Below are positions 23,814-33,398 of a stretch of DNA of 38,236 nt, one piece after another. The stretch is from an uncultured Roseovarius sp. (GTDB lineage: Bacteria; Pseudomonadota; Alphaproteobacteria; Rhodobacterales; Rhodobacteraceae), in the NCBI GenBank assembly GCA_947503145.1, contig CANNCP010000002.1:468367-506602 (forward strand). Direction: 5' to 3'. Position 1 is the stretch's first letter. Each line of letters opens with the position of its first letter. The notes under the pieces were generated by a model. The model was not told the DNA's origin and searched no databases. It was given only the letters and a program-made list of their open reading frames with translations. The translations under genes and the position numbers were made by a program.

Positions 23814-26800
23814 ATGGGACTGGACAAGACATTCGACGCCGCCGAGGCCGAGGCACGGCTCTACGCCGCGTGGGAGGACGCAGGCAGCTTTGCCGCCGGG
23901 GCGAACGCCGCCGAGGGGGCCGAGCCGTTCAGCATCATGATCCCGCCGCCCAACGTCACCGGCGTGCTGCACATGGGCCATGCGTTCAACAACTCGCTAC
24001 AGGACATCCTGATCCGGTGGAAACGGATGCAGGGCTATGACACGCTCTGGCAGCCCGGCATGGACCACGCAGGCATCGCCACGCAGATGGTGGTAGAGCG
24101 GATGCTGGCCGAGAACGGACAGAAACGCACCGATTTCACCCGTGAAGAATTCACCGCGAAAATCTGGGAGTGGAAGGAAAAATCCGGCGGCACCATCGTC
24201 GGGCAACTCAAGCGCCTCGGGGCCTCCTGTGACTGGTCGCGTACCGCCTTTACCATGGCCGGCGCGGCAGGCGACACGCGCACGGGCCACGAGGGCAGCG
24301 CGAATTTCCATGACGCGGTGATCAAGGTCTTTGTCGACATGTACGACAAGGGCCTGATCTATCGCGGCAAGCGGCTGGTGAACTGGGACCCGCATTTCGA
24401 GACCGCGATTTCCGATCTGGAAGTCGAGAATATCGAAACGCCGGGCCACATGTGGCACTTCAAGTACCCTCTCGCGGACGGCCAGACCTACGAATATGTC
24501 GAGAAGGACGAGGACGGCAACGTAACCCTGCGCGAAACCCGCGATTACATCGCTATCGCAACCACCCGGCCCGAGACGATGCTGGGCGATGGCGCGGTTG
24601 CAGTGCATCCGTCGGACGAACGCTATGCACCCATCGTGGGCAAGCTCTGCGAGATCCCGGTGGGTCCCAAAGAATACCGTCGCATGATCCCGATCATCAC
24701 TGATGAATACCCCGACCCCGGTTTCGGGTCCGGCGCGGTCAAGATCACTGGCGCGCATGACTTTAACGACTACGAAGTCGCCAAGCGGGGAAATATCCCG
24801 ATGTATGGCCTCATGGACACGAAGGGCACGATGCGCTCGGACGGGAGGCCCTACGCCGAAGAGGCCGCCGTCGCGCAGGCCATCGCCAATGGCGAGCAGG
24901 CGTTTGACGAAGCGATGATCGCGGCGATGAACCTGGTGCCGGATGAGTATCGCGGGCTGGACCGGTTCGAGGCGCGCGCGCGGGTGGTGGCGGATATCAC
25001 CGCCGAGGGCCTCGCCGTCATGGTGCGCGCCGAGGAAGGCTCGCAAGAGACCGGGGAGGTGCTTGTTCCTTTGGTCGAATCGAAGCCGATCATGCAGCCC
25101 TTTGGCGACCGTTCCAAAGTGGTGATCGAGCCGATGCTGACCGATCAGTGGTTCGTTGATACGGCGCAGATCGTTGACCCCGCGCTGGATGCGGTACGCA
25201 ACGGCGACGTGCGGATCATGCCGGAGTCTGATCGCAAGGTCTATTTCCACTGGCTGGAGAATATCGAGCCGTGGTGCATTTCGCGCCAACTGTGGTGGGG
25301 GCATCAGATACCGGTGTGGTATGGCCTAGATCTGGAGCGCGGCGAATTCACGGATGATGAAGCCGACGGCGCGCTGGATATGGTCGAAATGCAGCGCCTC
25401 TTGTGGGATCAGTCGCTGGCGCCCGGCTCTGATCGCTATCATGCAGCCGTTGATTTCGAGGGGCTCAAGGATCAGTTTGACGACGTTCTGGCGAGCCTGC
25501 CGACGCCGCTGAACCATGCGCGCATTGTTGAGGTGGCAAGTCGCGAGGAAGCGATGCATCGTCTGGCCGAAAGTCTGGCGGACTATGTCAGCAGCCAGGA
25601 CCCGACTCAGTTGATCTATCCGGTCTGGCGCGATTCCGATGTTCTGGATACATGGTTCTCCTCCGGTCTCTGGCCCATTGGCACGCTCGGTTGGACGGGT
25701 GACGCGGACACCGACGCGCAGAACGGAGCGCTGCAGAAATACTTTCCCACGTCGACGCTGATCACCGGGTTCGACATCATCTTTTTCTGGGTCGCCCGGA
25801 TGATGATGATGCAATACGCCGTGGTGGGCCAAAAGCCGTTCTCGGATGTCTATGTGCACGCCCTCGTGCGCGACGAGAAGGGCAAGAAGATGTCCAAATC
25901 ATTGGGCAACGTTCTCGATCCGATCGAGCTGATCGACGACTATGGCGCGGACGCGGTGCGGTTCACCCTGACGGCGATGGCCGCAATGGGCCGCGACCTG
26001 AAGCTTAGCACCCAGCGTATCGCAGGCTACCGCAATTTCGGCACCAAGCTCTGGAACGCGGCACGCTTTGCCGAGATGAACGGCGCCACTACCGGGCAGC
26101 TGACGGGCACCCGCACCGCTGGCCCGCCGACTGCCGACCAGACGGTTAACAAGTGGATCATCGGCGAGACCGCGCAGGTGCGTGCCGCCGTCGATGAGGC
26201 GCTGGAACAGTACCGGTTCAACGACGCCGCCAGCGCGCTTTACACCTTTGTCTGGGGCAAGGTCTGCGACTGGTATGTAGAGTTCTCCAAGCCGCTGCTG
26301 ATCGACGGCACACCCGAGATCAAGCAGGAGACGCAACAGGTCATGGCATGGGTCATTGACCAATGCGTGATCCTGCTGCACCCCATCATGCCCTTCATCA
26401 CCGAAGAACTGTGGGGCACGCTGGGCAAACGTGACCAGATGCTGGTCCACACCCCCTGGCCCGCCTATCAGCCCGCTGATCTGGTGGATGAAAATGCCGC
26501 GCGCGAAATGACCTGGGTGATTTCGCTGATCGAGGCGGTCCGCTCTGCCCGCGCCCAGATGCACGTGCCTGCGGGGCTGAAGATCCCGATGGTCGTGACC
26601 TCGCTTGACACTGCTGGGCAGGCGGCATGGGACCGCAACGAGGCGATGATCAAACGCCTGACGCGGGTGGAGAGCCTGGAGCATCTGGACACCTTCCCCA
26701 AGGGCTGCCTGACCGTCGCTGTCGAGGGCGGAAGCTTTGGCCTGCCGCTGGCGGACATCGTTGATATTGATGAGGAAAAGGCGCGCCTGGAAAAGACACT

Positions 26801-26972
26801 GACGAAGCTGGACAAGGAGCTGGGCGGCCTGCGCGGACGGCTGAAGAACCCCAAATTCGTGGACTCTGCGCCCGATGAAGTGGTCGAGGAAACCCGCGCC
26901 AACCTCGCCCTGCGCGAAGAAGAAGCGGCACAGTTACGCGCGGCATTGGGGCGGCTCAACGAGATCGGATAG
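23814..26972 (+). CDS. valS: Valyl-tRNA synthetase
   Basis: A 1052-residue class I synthetase that charges tRNA-Val. The N-terminal motif is [13 protein letters not shown] (residues 44-56, the HIGH variant). The editing domain lies in the CP1 region ([18 protein letters not shown]). The catalytic [17 protein letters not shown] and [19 protein letters not shown] segments, the KMSKS loop (residues 692-696), an anticodon-binding helical domain, and a C-terminal coiled-coil arm (about 985-1052) follow. The insert near residues 515-605 is, as far as I recall, usual for roseobacter ValS. ATG 23814 has GGAGA 7 bases upstream. Confidence 0.96.
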   Translation: MGLDKTFDAAEAEARLYAAWEDAGSFAAGANAAEGAEPFSIMIPPPNVTGVLHMGHAFNNSLQDILIRWKRMQGYDTLWQPGMDHAGIATQMVVERMLAENGQKRTDFTREEFTAKIWEWKEKSGGTIVGQLKRLGASCDWSRTAFTMAGAAGDTRTGHEGSANFHDAVIKVFVDMYDKGLIYRGKRLVNWDPHFETAISDLEVENIETPGHMWHFKYPLADGQTYEYVEKDEDGNVTLRETRDYIAIATTRPETMLGDGAVAVHPSDERYAPIVGKLCEIPVGPKEYRRMIPIITDEYPDPGFGSGAVKITGAHDFNDYEVAKRGNIPMYGLMDTKGTMRSDGRPYAEEAAVAQAIANGEQAFDEAMIAAMNLVPDEYRGLDRFEARARVVADITAEGLAVMVRAEEGSQETGEVLVPLVESKPIMQPFGDRSKVVIEPMLTDQWFVDTAQIVDPALDAVRNGDVRIMPESDRKVYFHWLENIEPWCISRQLWWGHQIPVWYGLDLERGEFTDDEADGALDMVEMQRLLWDQSLAPGSDRYHAAVDFEGLKDQFDDVLASLPTPLNHARIVEVASREEAMHRLAESLADYVSSQDPTQLIYPVWRDSDVLDTWFSSGLWPIGTLGWTGDADTDAQNGALQKYFPTSTLITGFDIIFFWVARMMMMQYAVVGQKPFSDVYVHALVRDEKGKKMSKSLGNVLDPIELIDDYGADAVRFTLTAMAAMGRDLKLSTQRIAGYRNFGTKLWNAARFAEMNGATTGQLTGTRTAGPPTADQTVNKWIIGETAQVRAAVDEALEQYRFNDAASALYTFVWGKVCDWYVEFSKPLLIDGTPEIKQETQQVMAWVIDQCVILLHPIMPFITEELWGTLGKRDQMLVHTPWPAYQPADLVDENAAREMTWVISLIEAVRSARAQMHVPAGLKIPMVVTSLDTAGQAAWDRNEAMIKRLTRVESLEHLDTFPKGCLTVAVEGGSFGLPLADIVDIDEEKARLEKTLTKLDKELGGLRGRLKNPKFVDSAPDEVVEETRANLALREEEAAQLRAALGRLNEIG

Positions 26973-26990
26973 GACGGCGGGCAACCGCTT

Positions 26991-27025
26991 TCGCGCGGCC
27001 TCAAGTTCCGCTTCGGGCCGCGCGA
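26991..27025 (+). terminator. Hairpin downstream of valS
   Basis: A perfect 10-bp inverted repeat, TCGCGCGGCC / GGCCGCGCGA, with a 15-base loop, 18 bases after the valS stop. No T-run follows; it may be a 3'-end structure or a weak terminator. Confidence 0.45.
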
Positions 27026-27101
27026 ACATCTCCTGCCCGGAGCGTTCTGAGGTCGGATTGGAGGGATTGCGCCCGGCCTGCCCATGTCGTTATCTGGCGC
27101 C

Positions 27102-28208
27102 ATGACCTATCCACGATACACCGACCTGATTCAGTCCCTGCCCGCCTCCGTTCCCTTTGTCGGCCCCGAGGAGATGGAGCGCACGCGCGGCGCGCCTTTC
27201 ACCGCGCGGCTGGGCGCGAACGAAAACATTTTCGGCCCCTCTCCCCGCGCCGTCACCGCGATGTGCGATGCGCTGGAGGACATCTGGAAATATGGCGATG
27301 CCGCGAGCTTTGATCTCAAACAGGCGCTGGTCGCGCATCTGGACGCAGCACCCGAAAACCTCGTGGTCGGAGAAGGCATCGACGGCCTGCTAGGCTATCT
27401 GGTCCGCCTGCTGATCGCGCCCGGTGATGCGGTCGTCACCTCTGACGGAGCCTATCCGACATTCAACTATCACGTCGAGGGGCACGGTGGCGTCCTGCAC
27501 AAGCTGCCCTATCGCGACGATCACGAGGACCCCGATGCGCTGATCGCCCACGCCGCAAAAGTGGGCGCCAAGCTGGTCTATCTGGCCAACCCCGACAACC
27601 CGATGGGCACCTGGCACAAAGGTGAAACCATCATGCGCGCGCTCGACAAACTGCCCGAGGGCTGCCTGCTGCTGCTGGACGAGGCCTATGTGGAATTCGC
27701 GCCCCACGGCACTGCGGCGCAGATCGCACCGGACGATCCGCGTGTCATCCGCATGCGTACCTTTTCCAAGGCCTACGGCATGGCTGGCGCGCGTATTGGC
27801 TATGCCATTGGCGCGCCGGAGCTGATCCGCAGCTTTGACAAGATACGCAATCATTTCGGCCTGAACCGGGCGGCGCAGGCGGGGGCACTGGCCGCGTTTC
27901 AAGACACTGGCTGGCTGGCGCATGTCATCGGCCAGGTCGATGCGGCGCGCAGGCAAATCACCGAAATCGCTGCCGAGAATGGCTTGACCGCCCTGCCTTC
28001 CGCCGCAAATTTCGTGGCCGTGGATTGCGGTGCGGACGGCGATTTTGCCCGCCGGGTACTGGCGTCACTGGTGACGCAGGGCCTGTTTGTGCGTATGCCC
28101 TTTGCCGCGCCGCAGGATCGCTGCATCCGCATCAGTTGCGGCAGAGATGAGGACCTGGCCCTGTTGCGTGCTGCCTTGCCAAGGGCGCTGGCACAGGCAC
28201 GCGAATGA
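27102..28208 (+). CDS. PLP-dependent aminotransferase, class I/II (HisC-like)
   Basis: A 368-residue fold-type I enzyme. It shows LGANENIFGPSPRAV near the N-terminus, YLANPDNPMGTW, LLLLDEAYVEFAP with the pyridine-nitrogen-binding aspartate, and the Schiff-base lysine in FSKAYGMAGARIGYA. A C-terminal arginine is visible in RCIRISCGRDEDL. It resembles histidinol-phosphate aminotransferases, but the setting (between valS and a small membrane protein, no his genes) gives no pathway. The start could be 27084 (MSLSGAMTYP) or 27102; neither has a clear ribosome-binding site. Confidence 0.85.
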   Translation: MTYPRYTDLIQSLPASVPFVGPEEMERTRGAPFTARLGANENIFGPSPRAVTAMCDALEDIWKYGDAASFDLKQALVAHLDAAPENLVVGEGIDGLLGYLVRLLIAPGDAVVTSDGAYPTFNYHVEGHGGVLHKLPYRDDHEDPDALIAHAAKVGAKLVYLANPDNPMGTWHKGETIMRALDKLPEGCLLLLDEAYVEFAPHGTAAQIAPDDPRVIRMRTFSKAYGMAGARIGYAIGAPELIRSFDKIRNHFGLNRAAQAGALAAFQDTGWLAHVIGQVDAARRQITEIAAENGLTALPSAANFVAVDCGADGDFARRVLASLVTQGLFVRMPFAAPQDRCIRISCGRDEDLALLRAALPRALAQARE

Positions 28209-28275
28209 ATGCGCGGCGCCGCGCCGATGTAAAGATTTGACCTGACTTTTCGGCACGCCGCGATATCATGCGCAT

Positions 28276-28452
28276 ATGCGACGCGAAAACATGCCCTCTG
28301 CCCCGAACTACACCAACGCCGCGCTGGCGATGGGGCTGGTCAATCTGATCTGGATTTTCTTCGTGCTCTGGGCCAGTTTTGGCCTGCCGGTTGTCCTTTT
28401 GGCAGGCTATGGGCTAAATCTGCTGATCAACCAGATCAGCAATCGCAGGTAA
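28276..28452 (+). CDS. Small membrane protein, unknown function
   Basis: A 58-residue protein. After a short polar start (MRRENMPSAPNYTNA) come one or two hydrophobic stretches, LAMGLVNLIWIFFVLWASFG and LPVVLLAGYGLNLLI, and a basic C-terminus (NQISNRR). The composition and clean hydrophobic pattern argue for a real gene. The start may be the ATG at 28276 or 28291. It stands between convergent genes with no operon partner, and I do not recognise a family. Confidence 0.6.
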   Translation: MRRENMPSAPNYTNAALAMGLVNLIWIFFVLWASFGLPVVLLAGYGLNLLINQISNRR

Positions 28453-28467
28453 TCGGGACGACGCAGA

Positions 28468-29664
28468 TCACGCCGCGCCGATCACCTGTGCCGCCGCGCT
28501 GATGCCGCCCGCCTGATGCGCGATATCCAGCGCGGCCAGCCCCGCCTCGATCGCACCCAGCATACCCAGCACCATATGCGCGTTCACATGCCCCATATGT
28601 CCGATGCGGAAATAGCCGTGCCAGGCCGGATCGGCAGCTTCGGCCATGCCCAGACCGATCCCGAGAGTGACACCCGCGTTGGCCGCGACCCAGGCGCGCA
28701 ACTCGGTCGCCTTCGGCGCGGGCAGCGACAGGGACGTGACCGCGCGACTGCGATGCGCAGGATCTGCAACGTTGAGGCGCAGCGCGCCCGCCTCGCCCCA
28801 GACATCCGCCGCAGCCCAGATCGCGCGGGCCAATGTGTCGTGCCGCGCCCAGACCGCTTCGATCCCCTCGGCGTGGATCAGATCGAGCGCGGCACGCAGC
28901 CCGTAGAGATGATGCGTCGGCGCAGTACCGCCAAAATACTCATAGTAGAATTCGGGATCGGCACGGCGCGTCCAGTCCCAATAAGGGCTGACGCGGTCCA
29001 GCCCCGCACGCACCGCCGCCGCGCGGTCGTTGAAAAGAACAAAACCCAGACCGGGCGGCGTCATCAGTCCCTTCTGGCTGGCGGTCACGGCAACATCGAT
29101 GCCCCAGGCGTCCATCTCCAGCCGGTCGCAGCCCAGGCTGGCAATGCAATCCGCCATCAAGAGCGCTGGATGTCCGGCCGCGTCAATTGCCGCGCGCACG
29201 GCTTTCATATCGCTGAGAATGCCGGTGGAGGTGTCTACATGCGTGGCCAGCACCGCCTTGATCCGATGCCCCGTGTCGGCGCGCAGCGCCGCCTCGATGC
29301 GGGCGGGATCGGCCGGGCTCTGCTTGCCGAAATCCACCATCTCGACCGTGGCCCCCAGATCGCCCGCCATCTTGGCCCAGCCATGACCGAAACGGCCCGT
29401 GGCCAGCGCCAGAACCGTGTCGCCGGGCGCCACGGTATTGGCCAATGCGGCCTCCCACGCGCCGTGGCCGTTGGCAATGTAGATCGCGACGAGGTGGCGG
29501 GTACGCGCGACGCGGCGGAGATCAGGCAACAGGCCAATGGTCATCCCGATCAATTCGCCCTCATAGATATTCGGCGAAGCCCTGTGCATGGCGCGCAGCA
29601 CCGCGTCGGGCATGACCGACGGGCCGGGAATGGCAAGGTAGGGATGTCCGCTGGCAAGGCTCAT
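28468..29664 (-). CDS. Class V aminotransferase (serine/alanine-glyoxylate aminotransferase-like)
   Basis: A 398-residue PLP enzyme. It shows YLAIPGPSVMPDAVLRAMHR at the start, ANGHGAWEAALANTV, THVDTSTGILSDM, LMADCIASLGCDRLEMD, and the Schiff-base lysine in TASQKGLMTPPGLGF. The family converts serine or alanine plus glyoxylate to hydroxypyruvate or pyruvate and glycine; which one is not decidable. I choose ATG 29664 because GGAGCG lies 6 bases upstream; the ATG at 29676 has no such site. It is divergent from the phosphatase gene. Confidence 0.9.
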   Translation of the reverse strand: MSLASGHPYLAIPGPSVMPDAVLRAMHRASPNIYEGELIGMTIGLLPDLRRVARTRHLVAIYIANGHGAWEAALANTVAPGDTVLALATGRFGHGWAKMAGDLGATVEMVDFGKQSPADPARIEAALRADTGHRIKAVLATHVDTSTGILSDMKAVRAAIDAAGHPALLMADCIASLGCDRLEMDAWGIDVAVTASQKGLMTPPGLGFVLFNDRAAAVRAGLDRVSPYWDWTRRADPEFYYEYFGGTAPTHHLYGLRAALDLIHAEGIEAVWARHDTLARAIWAAADVWGEAGALRLNVADPAHRSRAVTSLSLPAPKATELRAWVAANAGVTLGIGLGMAEAADPAWHGYFRIGHMGHVNAHMVLGMLGAIEAGLAALDIAHQAGGISAAAQVIGAA

Positions 29665-29814
29665 GTTGCGCTCCATGATGCTGGTCTGCCGGACAGTAAA
29701 GCGGCGGCGGGCGGCGTCAATGCCCTAACCGGCGCTTGCCTTGGCCGCGCACGCCCCCTACATGGGGGCTTCGCATGGTCGGCAGGTCCGACACATCCTG
29801 GCGGCAAGGCAGAC

Positions 29815-30498
29815 ATGACCCCGATCAAGCGGATCATCGAGTGGGAGCGCAACCTGCGCCAGTCCTACAATACCGATCTCTCGACACCCGAGAACCGCCG
29901 CCGGGCCGAGATTTACAACCTGTGGTTTGATCACGCTGTCCTGCGCATGTTCTGGACCAACTTCCACCTCGTCGCCCCCGGCGTCTATCGGTCGAACCAG
30001 CCGACGCACCGGCGGTTCGAGAAACTCAAGGCAATGGGCATCCGCAGCATCCTCAACCTGCGCGGCGCGGCGGGTGCGGCGCATTTTCTGGTCGAAGACG
30101 AAAGCTGCGAGCAGCTGAACCTCACCTTGGTGAACGTGAGGCTGCATGCGCGCTTTGCCGCGCCCCGCGAGGATATCCAGGCAGTGATCGACGCCTTTCG
30201 CAGCATCGAAAAGCCCTTTGTCATGCATTGCAAGTCAGGTGCCGACCGCGCCGGGTTTGCTTCGGCCATCTACCTCATGGTGATCGAAGGGCGGCCCGTC
30301 TCGGAGGCGCGCAAGATGCTCAGCCTCAGGTACATCCATATCAAGAGCTCGCGCACCGGCGTGCTGGATTACATCCTTGATCTCTATGAGGCGCGAAACG
30401 CGCAGGAGCCGATCGGTTTCGAGGACTGGGTGGCGACGGAATACGAGAACGAGGAGGTCCAGAGGGAGTTTGAGACCAGGTTCAAACCACACTTTTAA
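29815..30498 (+). CDS. Protein tyrosine phosphatase, dual-specificity-like
   Basis: A 227-residue cysteine-based phosphatase. The CX5R signature is HCKSGADR (C139, R145). VYRSNQPTHRRFEKLKAMGI and ILNLRG upstream are typical of this bacterial Siw14/DSP-like group. The family acts on phosphotyrosine or phosphorylated small molecules; the substrate is not known. The open frame extends far upstream across the antisense aminotransferase, but the ATG at 29815 is the natural start. Its 3' end overlaps the convergent GAPDH gene by 4 bases. Confidence 0.88.
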   Translation: MTPIKRIIEWERNLRQSYNTDLSTPENRRRAEIYNLWFDHAVLRMFWTNFHLVAPGVYRSNQPTHRRFEKLKAMGIRSILNLRGAAGAAHFLVEDESCEQLNLTLVNVRLHARFAAPREDIQAVIDAFRSIEKPFVMHCKSGADRAGFASAIYLMVIEGRPVSEARKMLSLRYIHIKSSRTGVLDYILDLYEARNAQEPIGFEDWVATEYENEEVQREFETRFKPHF

Positions 30499-31502
30499 GT
30501 CCCTGCCCTGCGCCGCCCGATCCGTTCTGCCATATCCAGCATGCGGCAGGAAAAGCCCCATTCATTATCATACCAGCCGAACACCCGCAGCAACCCGCCC
30601 GCACTGACCGAGGTTTCGCGCCCGCTGAGGATGATTGATTCGGACCTGCCACGCAGGTCGGCCGAGACCAGCGGCTGTTCAGTCCAGCCAAAGACGCCGC
30701 TCGTTTGGGCCGCCCGCTGAAGTCGCATGTTCACATCCGCCTCGGTCGTCGGTTCTTGTGTCCGTACAACGAGGTCGATGCACGACACACTGGCGGTCGG
30801 CACACGAATCGCACGCGCCTCGATCAGGCCCTTGAGATGCGGCAGGACAAGATCCATCTGGTGCTGCGCGCTGGTGGTGGTGGGCACCATCGACAAGGCA
30901 GCTGCGCGGCTGCGCTCGAGGTTGCCACGCGGCTTGTCCACGGTGGGTTGGCTGCCAGTATAGCAATGCACGGTCGTCATATGCCCGCCGATGACACCGT
31001 AATGATCATCCAGCAGCTTGAGCAGTGGTGCCAGCGCGTTGGTCGTACACGATGCGTTCGATACGATGCGCGCAGCGCCCAGCGCATCCTCGTTCACGCC
31101 CAGAACCAACGTGACGTCGGCCTCTTCGGCAGGCCCCGAGACCAGAACCGCGCATGCGCCGGCCTGCAGCCCACGCTCGGCCACGGCCCGCCGTCCCGCC
31201 ATACCCGTGCATTCCAGCACCAGATCGACGCCGCGCAGATCCAGCGCGCGCAGATCGGTCTCGGCATGGAACGGGATTGCGCAACCGTCCACGATGAGCG
31301 CCTGTCTTCCTGTTTCCACATGCCCCGGCCAGGGGCCATACACACTGTCGTACTGGAAGAGATAGGCGCAGCTTTCCAGCGGCTCGATCTCGTTGATCAA
31401 TACCAGTTCAAACTCGTCGCGCTGCTGCAGCAGAATGCGCAGCAGTGCCCGGCCTATGCGGCCAAAGCCATTGATGGCGATTCGGATCGGGCGATCGGGC
31501 AT
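30495..31502 (-). CDS. gap: Glyceraldehyde-3-phosphate dehydrogenase family protein, divergent
   Basis: A 335-residue type I GAPDH-like enzyme. The NAD-binding start is IRIAINGFGRIGRALLRILL, the catalytic cysteine is C152 in SNASCTTNALAPLL, and the active-site histidine region is HMTTVHCYTGSQPTVD. The C-terminal WYDNEWGFSCRMLDMA is conserved. The usual IND after strand 2 is INE here (INEIEP), which also occurs in erythrose-4-phosphate dehydrogenases. It may be an accessory paralogue. ATG 31502 has GGAGG 6 bases upstream. Structured repeat R3 lies 36 bases upstream on the same strand, in the probable 5' leader. No glycolytic or Calvin-cycle neighbours are present. Confidence 0.88.
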   Translation of the reverse strand: MPDRPIRIAINGFGRIGRALLRILLQQRDEFELVLINEIEPLESCAYLFQYDSVYGPWPGHVETGRQALIVDGCAIPFHAETDLRALDLRGVDLVLECTGMAGRRAVAERGLQAGACAVLVSGPAEEADVTLVLGVNEDALGAARIVSNASCTTNALAPLLKLLDDHYGVIGGHMTTVHCYTGSQPTVDKPRGNLERSRAAALSMVPTTTSAQHQMDLVLPHLKGLIEARAIRVPTASVSCIDLVVRTQEPTTEADVNMRLQRAAQTSGVFGWTEQPLVSADLRGRSESIILSGRETSVSAGGLLRVFGWYDNEWGFSCRMLDMAERIGRRRAGT

Positions 31503-31537
31503 GGAGTCCTCCGGCAATGTATCGCCGTATCGCTACT

Positions 31538-31648
31538 GCATTTCGCTTTGTTTCTGAACCAGAAGCAAGGCGAAACGCAGCATGACCTGTCAATGTTGCA
31601 GGGCGTTTCGCGTTCAATCCGTGAACCAGATTGAACACGAAATGCTTT
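31538..31648 (-). repeat. Structured intergenic repeat, copy R3
   Basis: Minus-strand orientation, ending 36 bases before the gap start. Hairpin 1 arms GCATTTCGTGTTCAAT and ATTGAACGCGAAACGC surround a loop with CTGGTTCACGG. The linker CCTG-CAACATTGA-CAGG forms a small stem. Hairpin 2 arms GCGTTTCGC-TTG-TTCTG and CAGAA-CAA-GCGAAATGC surround GTT. The stem bases differ from R1, R2 and R4 but pair just as well. Confidence 0.75.
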
Positions 31649-31914
31649 AACGCGGCGAGCGTGCCCTGCCAACCGGCAAATTGCACCACATACACTGTGC
31701 CATGCTGCTCTTCCGCCCTCACGGGCGTCCTCGCAGGAAGCGGTGAGGCGTGTCGTCATACCACGTTCGGTGCGGTGAAGGCCGCCTCCGGCGGGAGTAT
31801 TTACCGAAAAATGAAGGGTCGCGATGGGCCTTCTGTCCGCCACGCGTCAGGCGGCGCTGGACCGTTTGCAGCGCGGCCACAGTGGCGGTTGCGGTCAATA
31901 CTGACTGACGGCGC
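31649..31914. other. Intergenic region with GAGTATTT motif, copy 2
   Basis: I see no gene in this stretch. The CCGCC-TCC-GGCGG hairpin (31782-31794) runs straight into GAGTATTT...AAAAATGAAGGGTCGC (31795-31822), the second copy of the motif at 23367. The remainder looks like degraded DNA between the gap leader and IS remnants. Confidence 0.45.
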
Positions 31915-31992
31915 GAGGTTACTGAGCATCGCCATTCAGGCCAGCGAAGCCGAGGTGTTCTGGGATGGACTCCTGCGTTCGCTCGCGAATCG
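31915..31992 (+). pseudogene. IS256 (mutator)-family transposase fragment
   Basis: A plus-strand stretch of about 25 codons reads LLSIAIQASEAEVFWDGLLR and SLANRGL. It resembles the segment E-V-L-G-x-x-x-x-x-SEAE-x-FW-x-x-FLRSL-x-x-RGL that precedes the catalytic VISDAHEG in IS256 transposases. Everything beyond is replaced by an IS3-family remnant in the opposite orientation. It is too short to have a function. Confidence 0.55.
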
Positions 31993-31994
31993 AG

Positions 31995-32290
31995 GCCTAT
32001 CAGTCACGCCATACGAAGCTCGCTGGACTGATGCCGAGTTGATGTTCCTTGTTCACCATTTCTGTCTCGCGTCCCGAGCAACTGGTCCGAGGCATCGGTC
32101 AAGAAATCCCGTTCCATCACCAACTGACCAATCTTGGAATGTAGCTTATCAATCTCAGCCGCGCTCACCTGTTCGGGTGCGGCACCTCGGCGCGAAAAGC
32201 CGTCGCGATATTCTCTATCGCTGCTCGTTTCCACGTGCCGATCTGGGTGGCCTGAACCCTGTGGCACCAAACCTTGAAACAAGCACGTTG
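31995..32290 (-). pseudogene. IS3-family orfA/orfB remnant, frameshifted and truncated
   Basis: On the minus strand, QIGTWKRAAIENIATAF is followed, after a frame change, by SRRGAAPEQVSAAEIDKLHS and KIGQLVMERDFLTDAS, the end of an IS3-group orfA with its helical leucine-zipper region. Directly after it an orfB-like start reads MVNKEHQL but stops after about 19 codons near the IS256 fragment. The catalytic integrase domain is missing. It sits beside the end of the PqqD/kinase cassette. Confidence 0.7.
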
Positions 32291-32378
32291 GGCAAAAACT
32301 CGTGAACGAGTTTGCCAGGAACTCTACGGTGACCAGCCCACCGCGAAGATTTCGGGTATGATTTCTTCATGGAGCTTC

Positions 32379-33395
32379 TCACTCAAAGAGACGCATTTTC
32401 ACATCGGAGAACGGGATTGCGGCCTGTGCCATGAGCTCTGCGGCTCCGGCTCCCGGACGGCTTGGGGTCAGAGGGCGTGCGCTGAGAATAATTTGGTTGT
32501 CCTCGGGGCCAAGTTCCACTTCTCCGACGAACCTCAGACAAGAGCTGCTGGTTCCGCCGCGCAATAGACGGCAGCGCAGGACGGCGAGATGTTGCCTGTC
32601 TGTCGAGAGTTCCCATTCCATTCGGCGGCGTTTCACCGGCAACTCAATCGTGAATGAGACCTCAACTCGCATGCGCCCATGCACTTCCACCGGGAATTCG
32701 GCTTGCAGGGTCGGCTCGCCGGAAGGTGAGACTGACGCATGTGCAACGCGGGCAGTCCAGATATCGGCCCTCCCGTGCCTCTCGCCACGTCGCCTGCGAG
32801 CCAAACGAGTCTCTTTGACGATGCCACGCAGAGTCTCGGTCGCCAGCGTGAGGTTCTGGCGTGGCTTGCACTCGATCAGCGAGAGCCGTCGCCGCAGCCC
32901 TTCGCCATCAGCCATCCGCAGCAGGGTGTTGAGGGCCTCCGGAGGAATCTGGCAGTTGGCTTCCTGAGCCAGATAGCTCAGTGCCGATGCCGCCGGAATG
33001 AGGATCTGTCGATCAGCCAGAGTCTGCAGCAAATCAGACCACTCGACCCGGCCAAGGCGCAGCCAGGCCGCGATATCGACGAGCCAGTCACTGTGTCGAT
33101 GGGCGTCGAGCGCGCCATGCGCGATGGCGAGGGCGATTCGATCCGTAGCGGACGGTGCCCTTACCTCGATACCTGCGAAAGTGACCGGAATTGAACGTGC
33201 CCACAGCCTCTCCTCATTTTCATCATGGAACTGGTGGACGTGATAGGCGCGCGCGTGCAGATCGATATCCCCGAACTCGCCCTTGAAGAAGTTCAGCGCT
33301 CGCAATCTGTCCGCCTCGTACTCAAGGCGCAGGCGACCGGCCCCACTTGCGGCCTCCCAGTCCTCGTCCAGAAGGACCGTGATCGCTGCGCGCAT
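32379..33395 (-). CDS. Nucleotidyltransferase-family protein, C-terminal part (after in-frame amber codon)
   Basis: A 338-codon frame that continues in the same phase from the 145-residue upstream part, separated only by TAG and GAC codons (33399-33396). The first 160 residues (LLDEDWEA, FGDIDLHARAYHVHQFHDEN, ALAIAHGALDAHRHSDWLVD) match the body of the uncharacterised nucleotidyltransferase family (NTP_transf_5). Residues about 215-330 form an arginine- and beta-rich extension that I do not recognise. The ATG at 33395 has no evident ribosome-binding site, so independent translation is doubtful. Without readthrough this is the dead half of a pseudogene. Last gene of the cassette. Confidence 0.7.
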   Translation of the reverse strand: MRAAITVLLDEDWEAASGAGRLRLEYEADRLRALNFFKGEFGDIDLHARAYHVHQFHDENEERLWARSIPVTFAGIEVRAPSATDRIALAIAHGALDAHRHSDWLVDIAAWLRLGRVEWSDLLQTLADRQILIPAASALSYLAQEANCQIPPEALNTLLRMADGEGLRRRLSLIECKPRQNLTLATETLRGIVKETRLARRRRGERHGRADIWTARVAHASVSPSGEPTLQAEFPVEVHGRMRVEVSFTIELPVKRRRMEWELSTDRQHLAVLRCRLLRGGTSSSCLRFVGEVELGPEDNQIILSARPLTPSRPGAGAAELMAQAAIPFSDVKMRLFE

Positions 33396-33398
33396 GTC

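Noticed and set aside
28516..29814. A 660-codon plus-strand frame that would extend the tyrosine phosphatase far upstream
   Set aside because: The upstream 430 codons are antisense to the class V aminotransferase and have the Arg/His/Gln-rich composition of a GC-rich shadow frame. The phosphatase family starts at 29815.
31631..32305. 224-codon plus-strand ORF across the IS remnants
   Set aside because: Only the short IS256-like stretch is meaningful. The rest crosses antisense IS3 debris and intergenic motif sequence.
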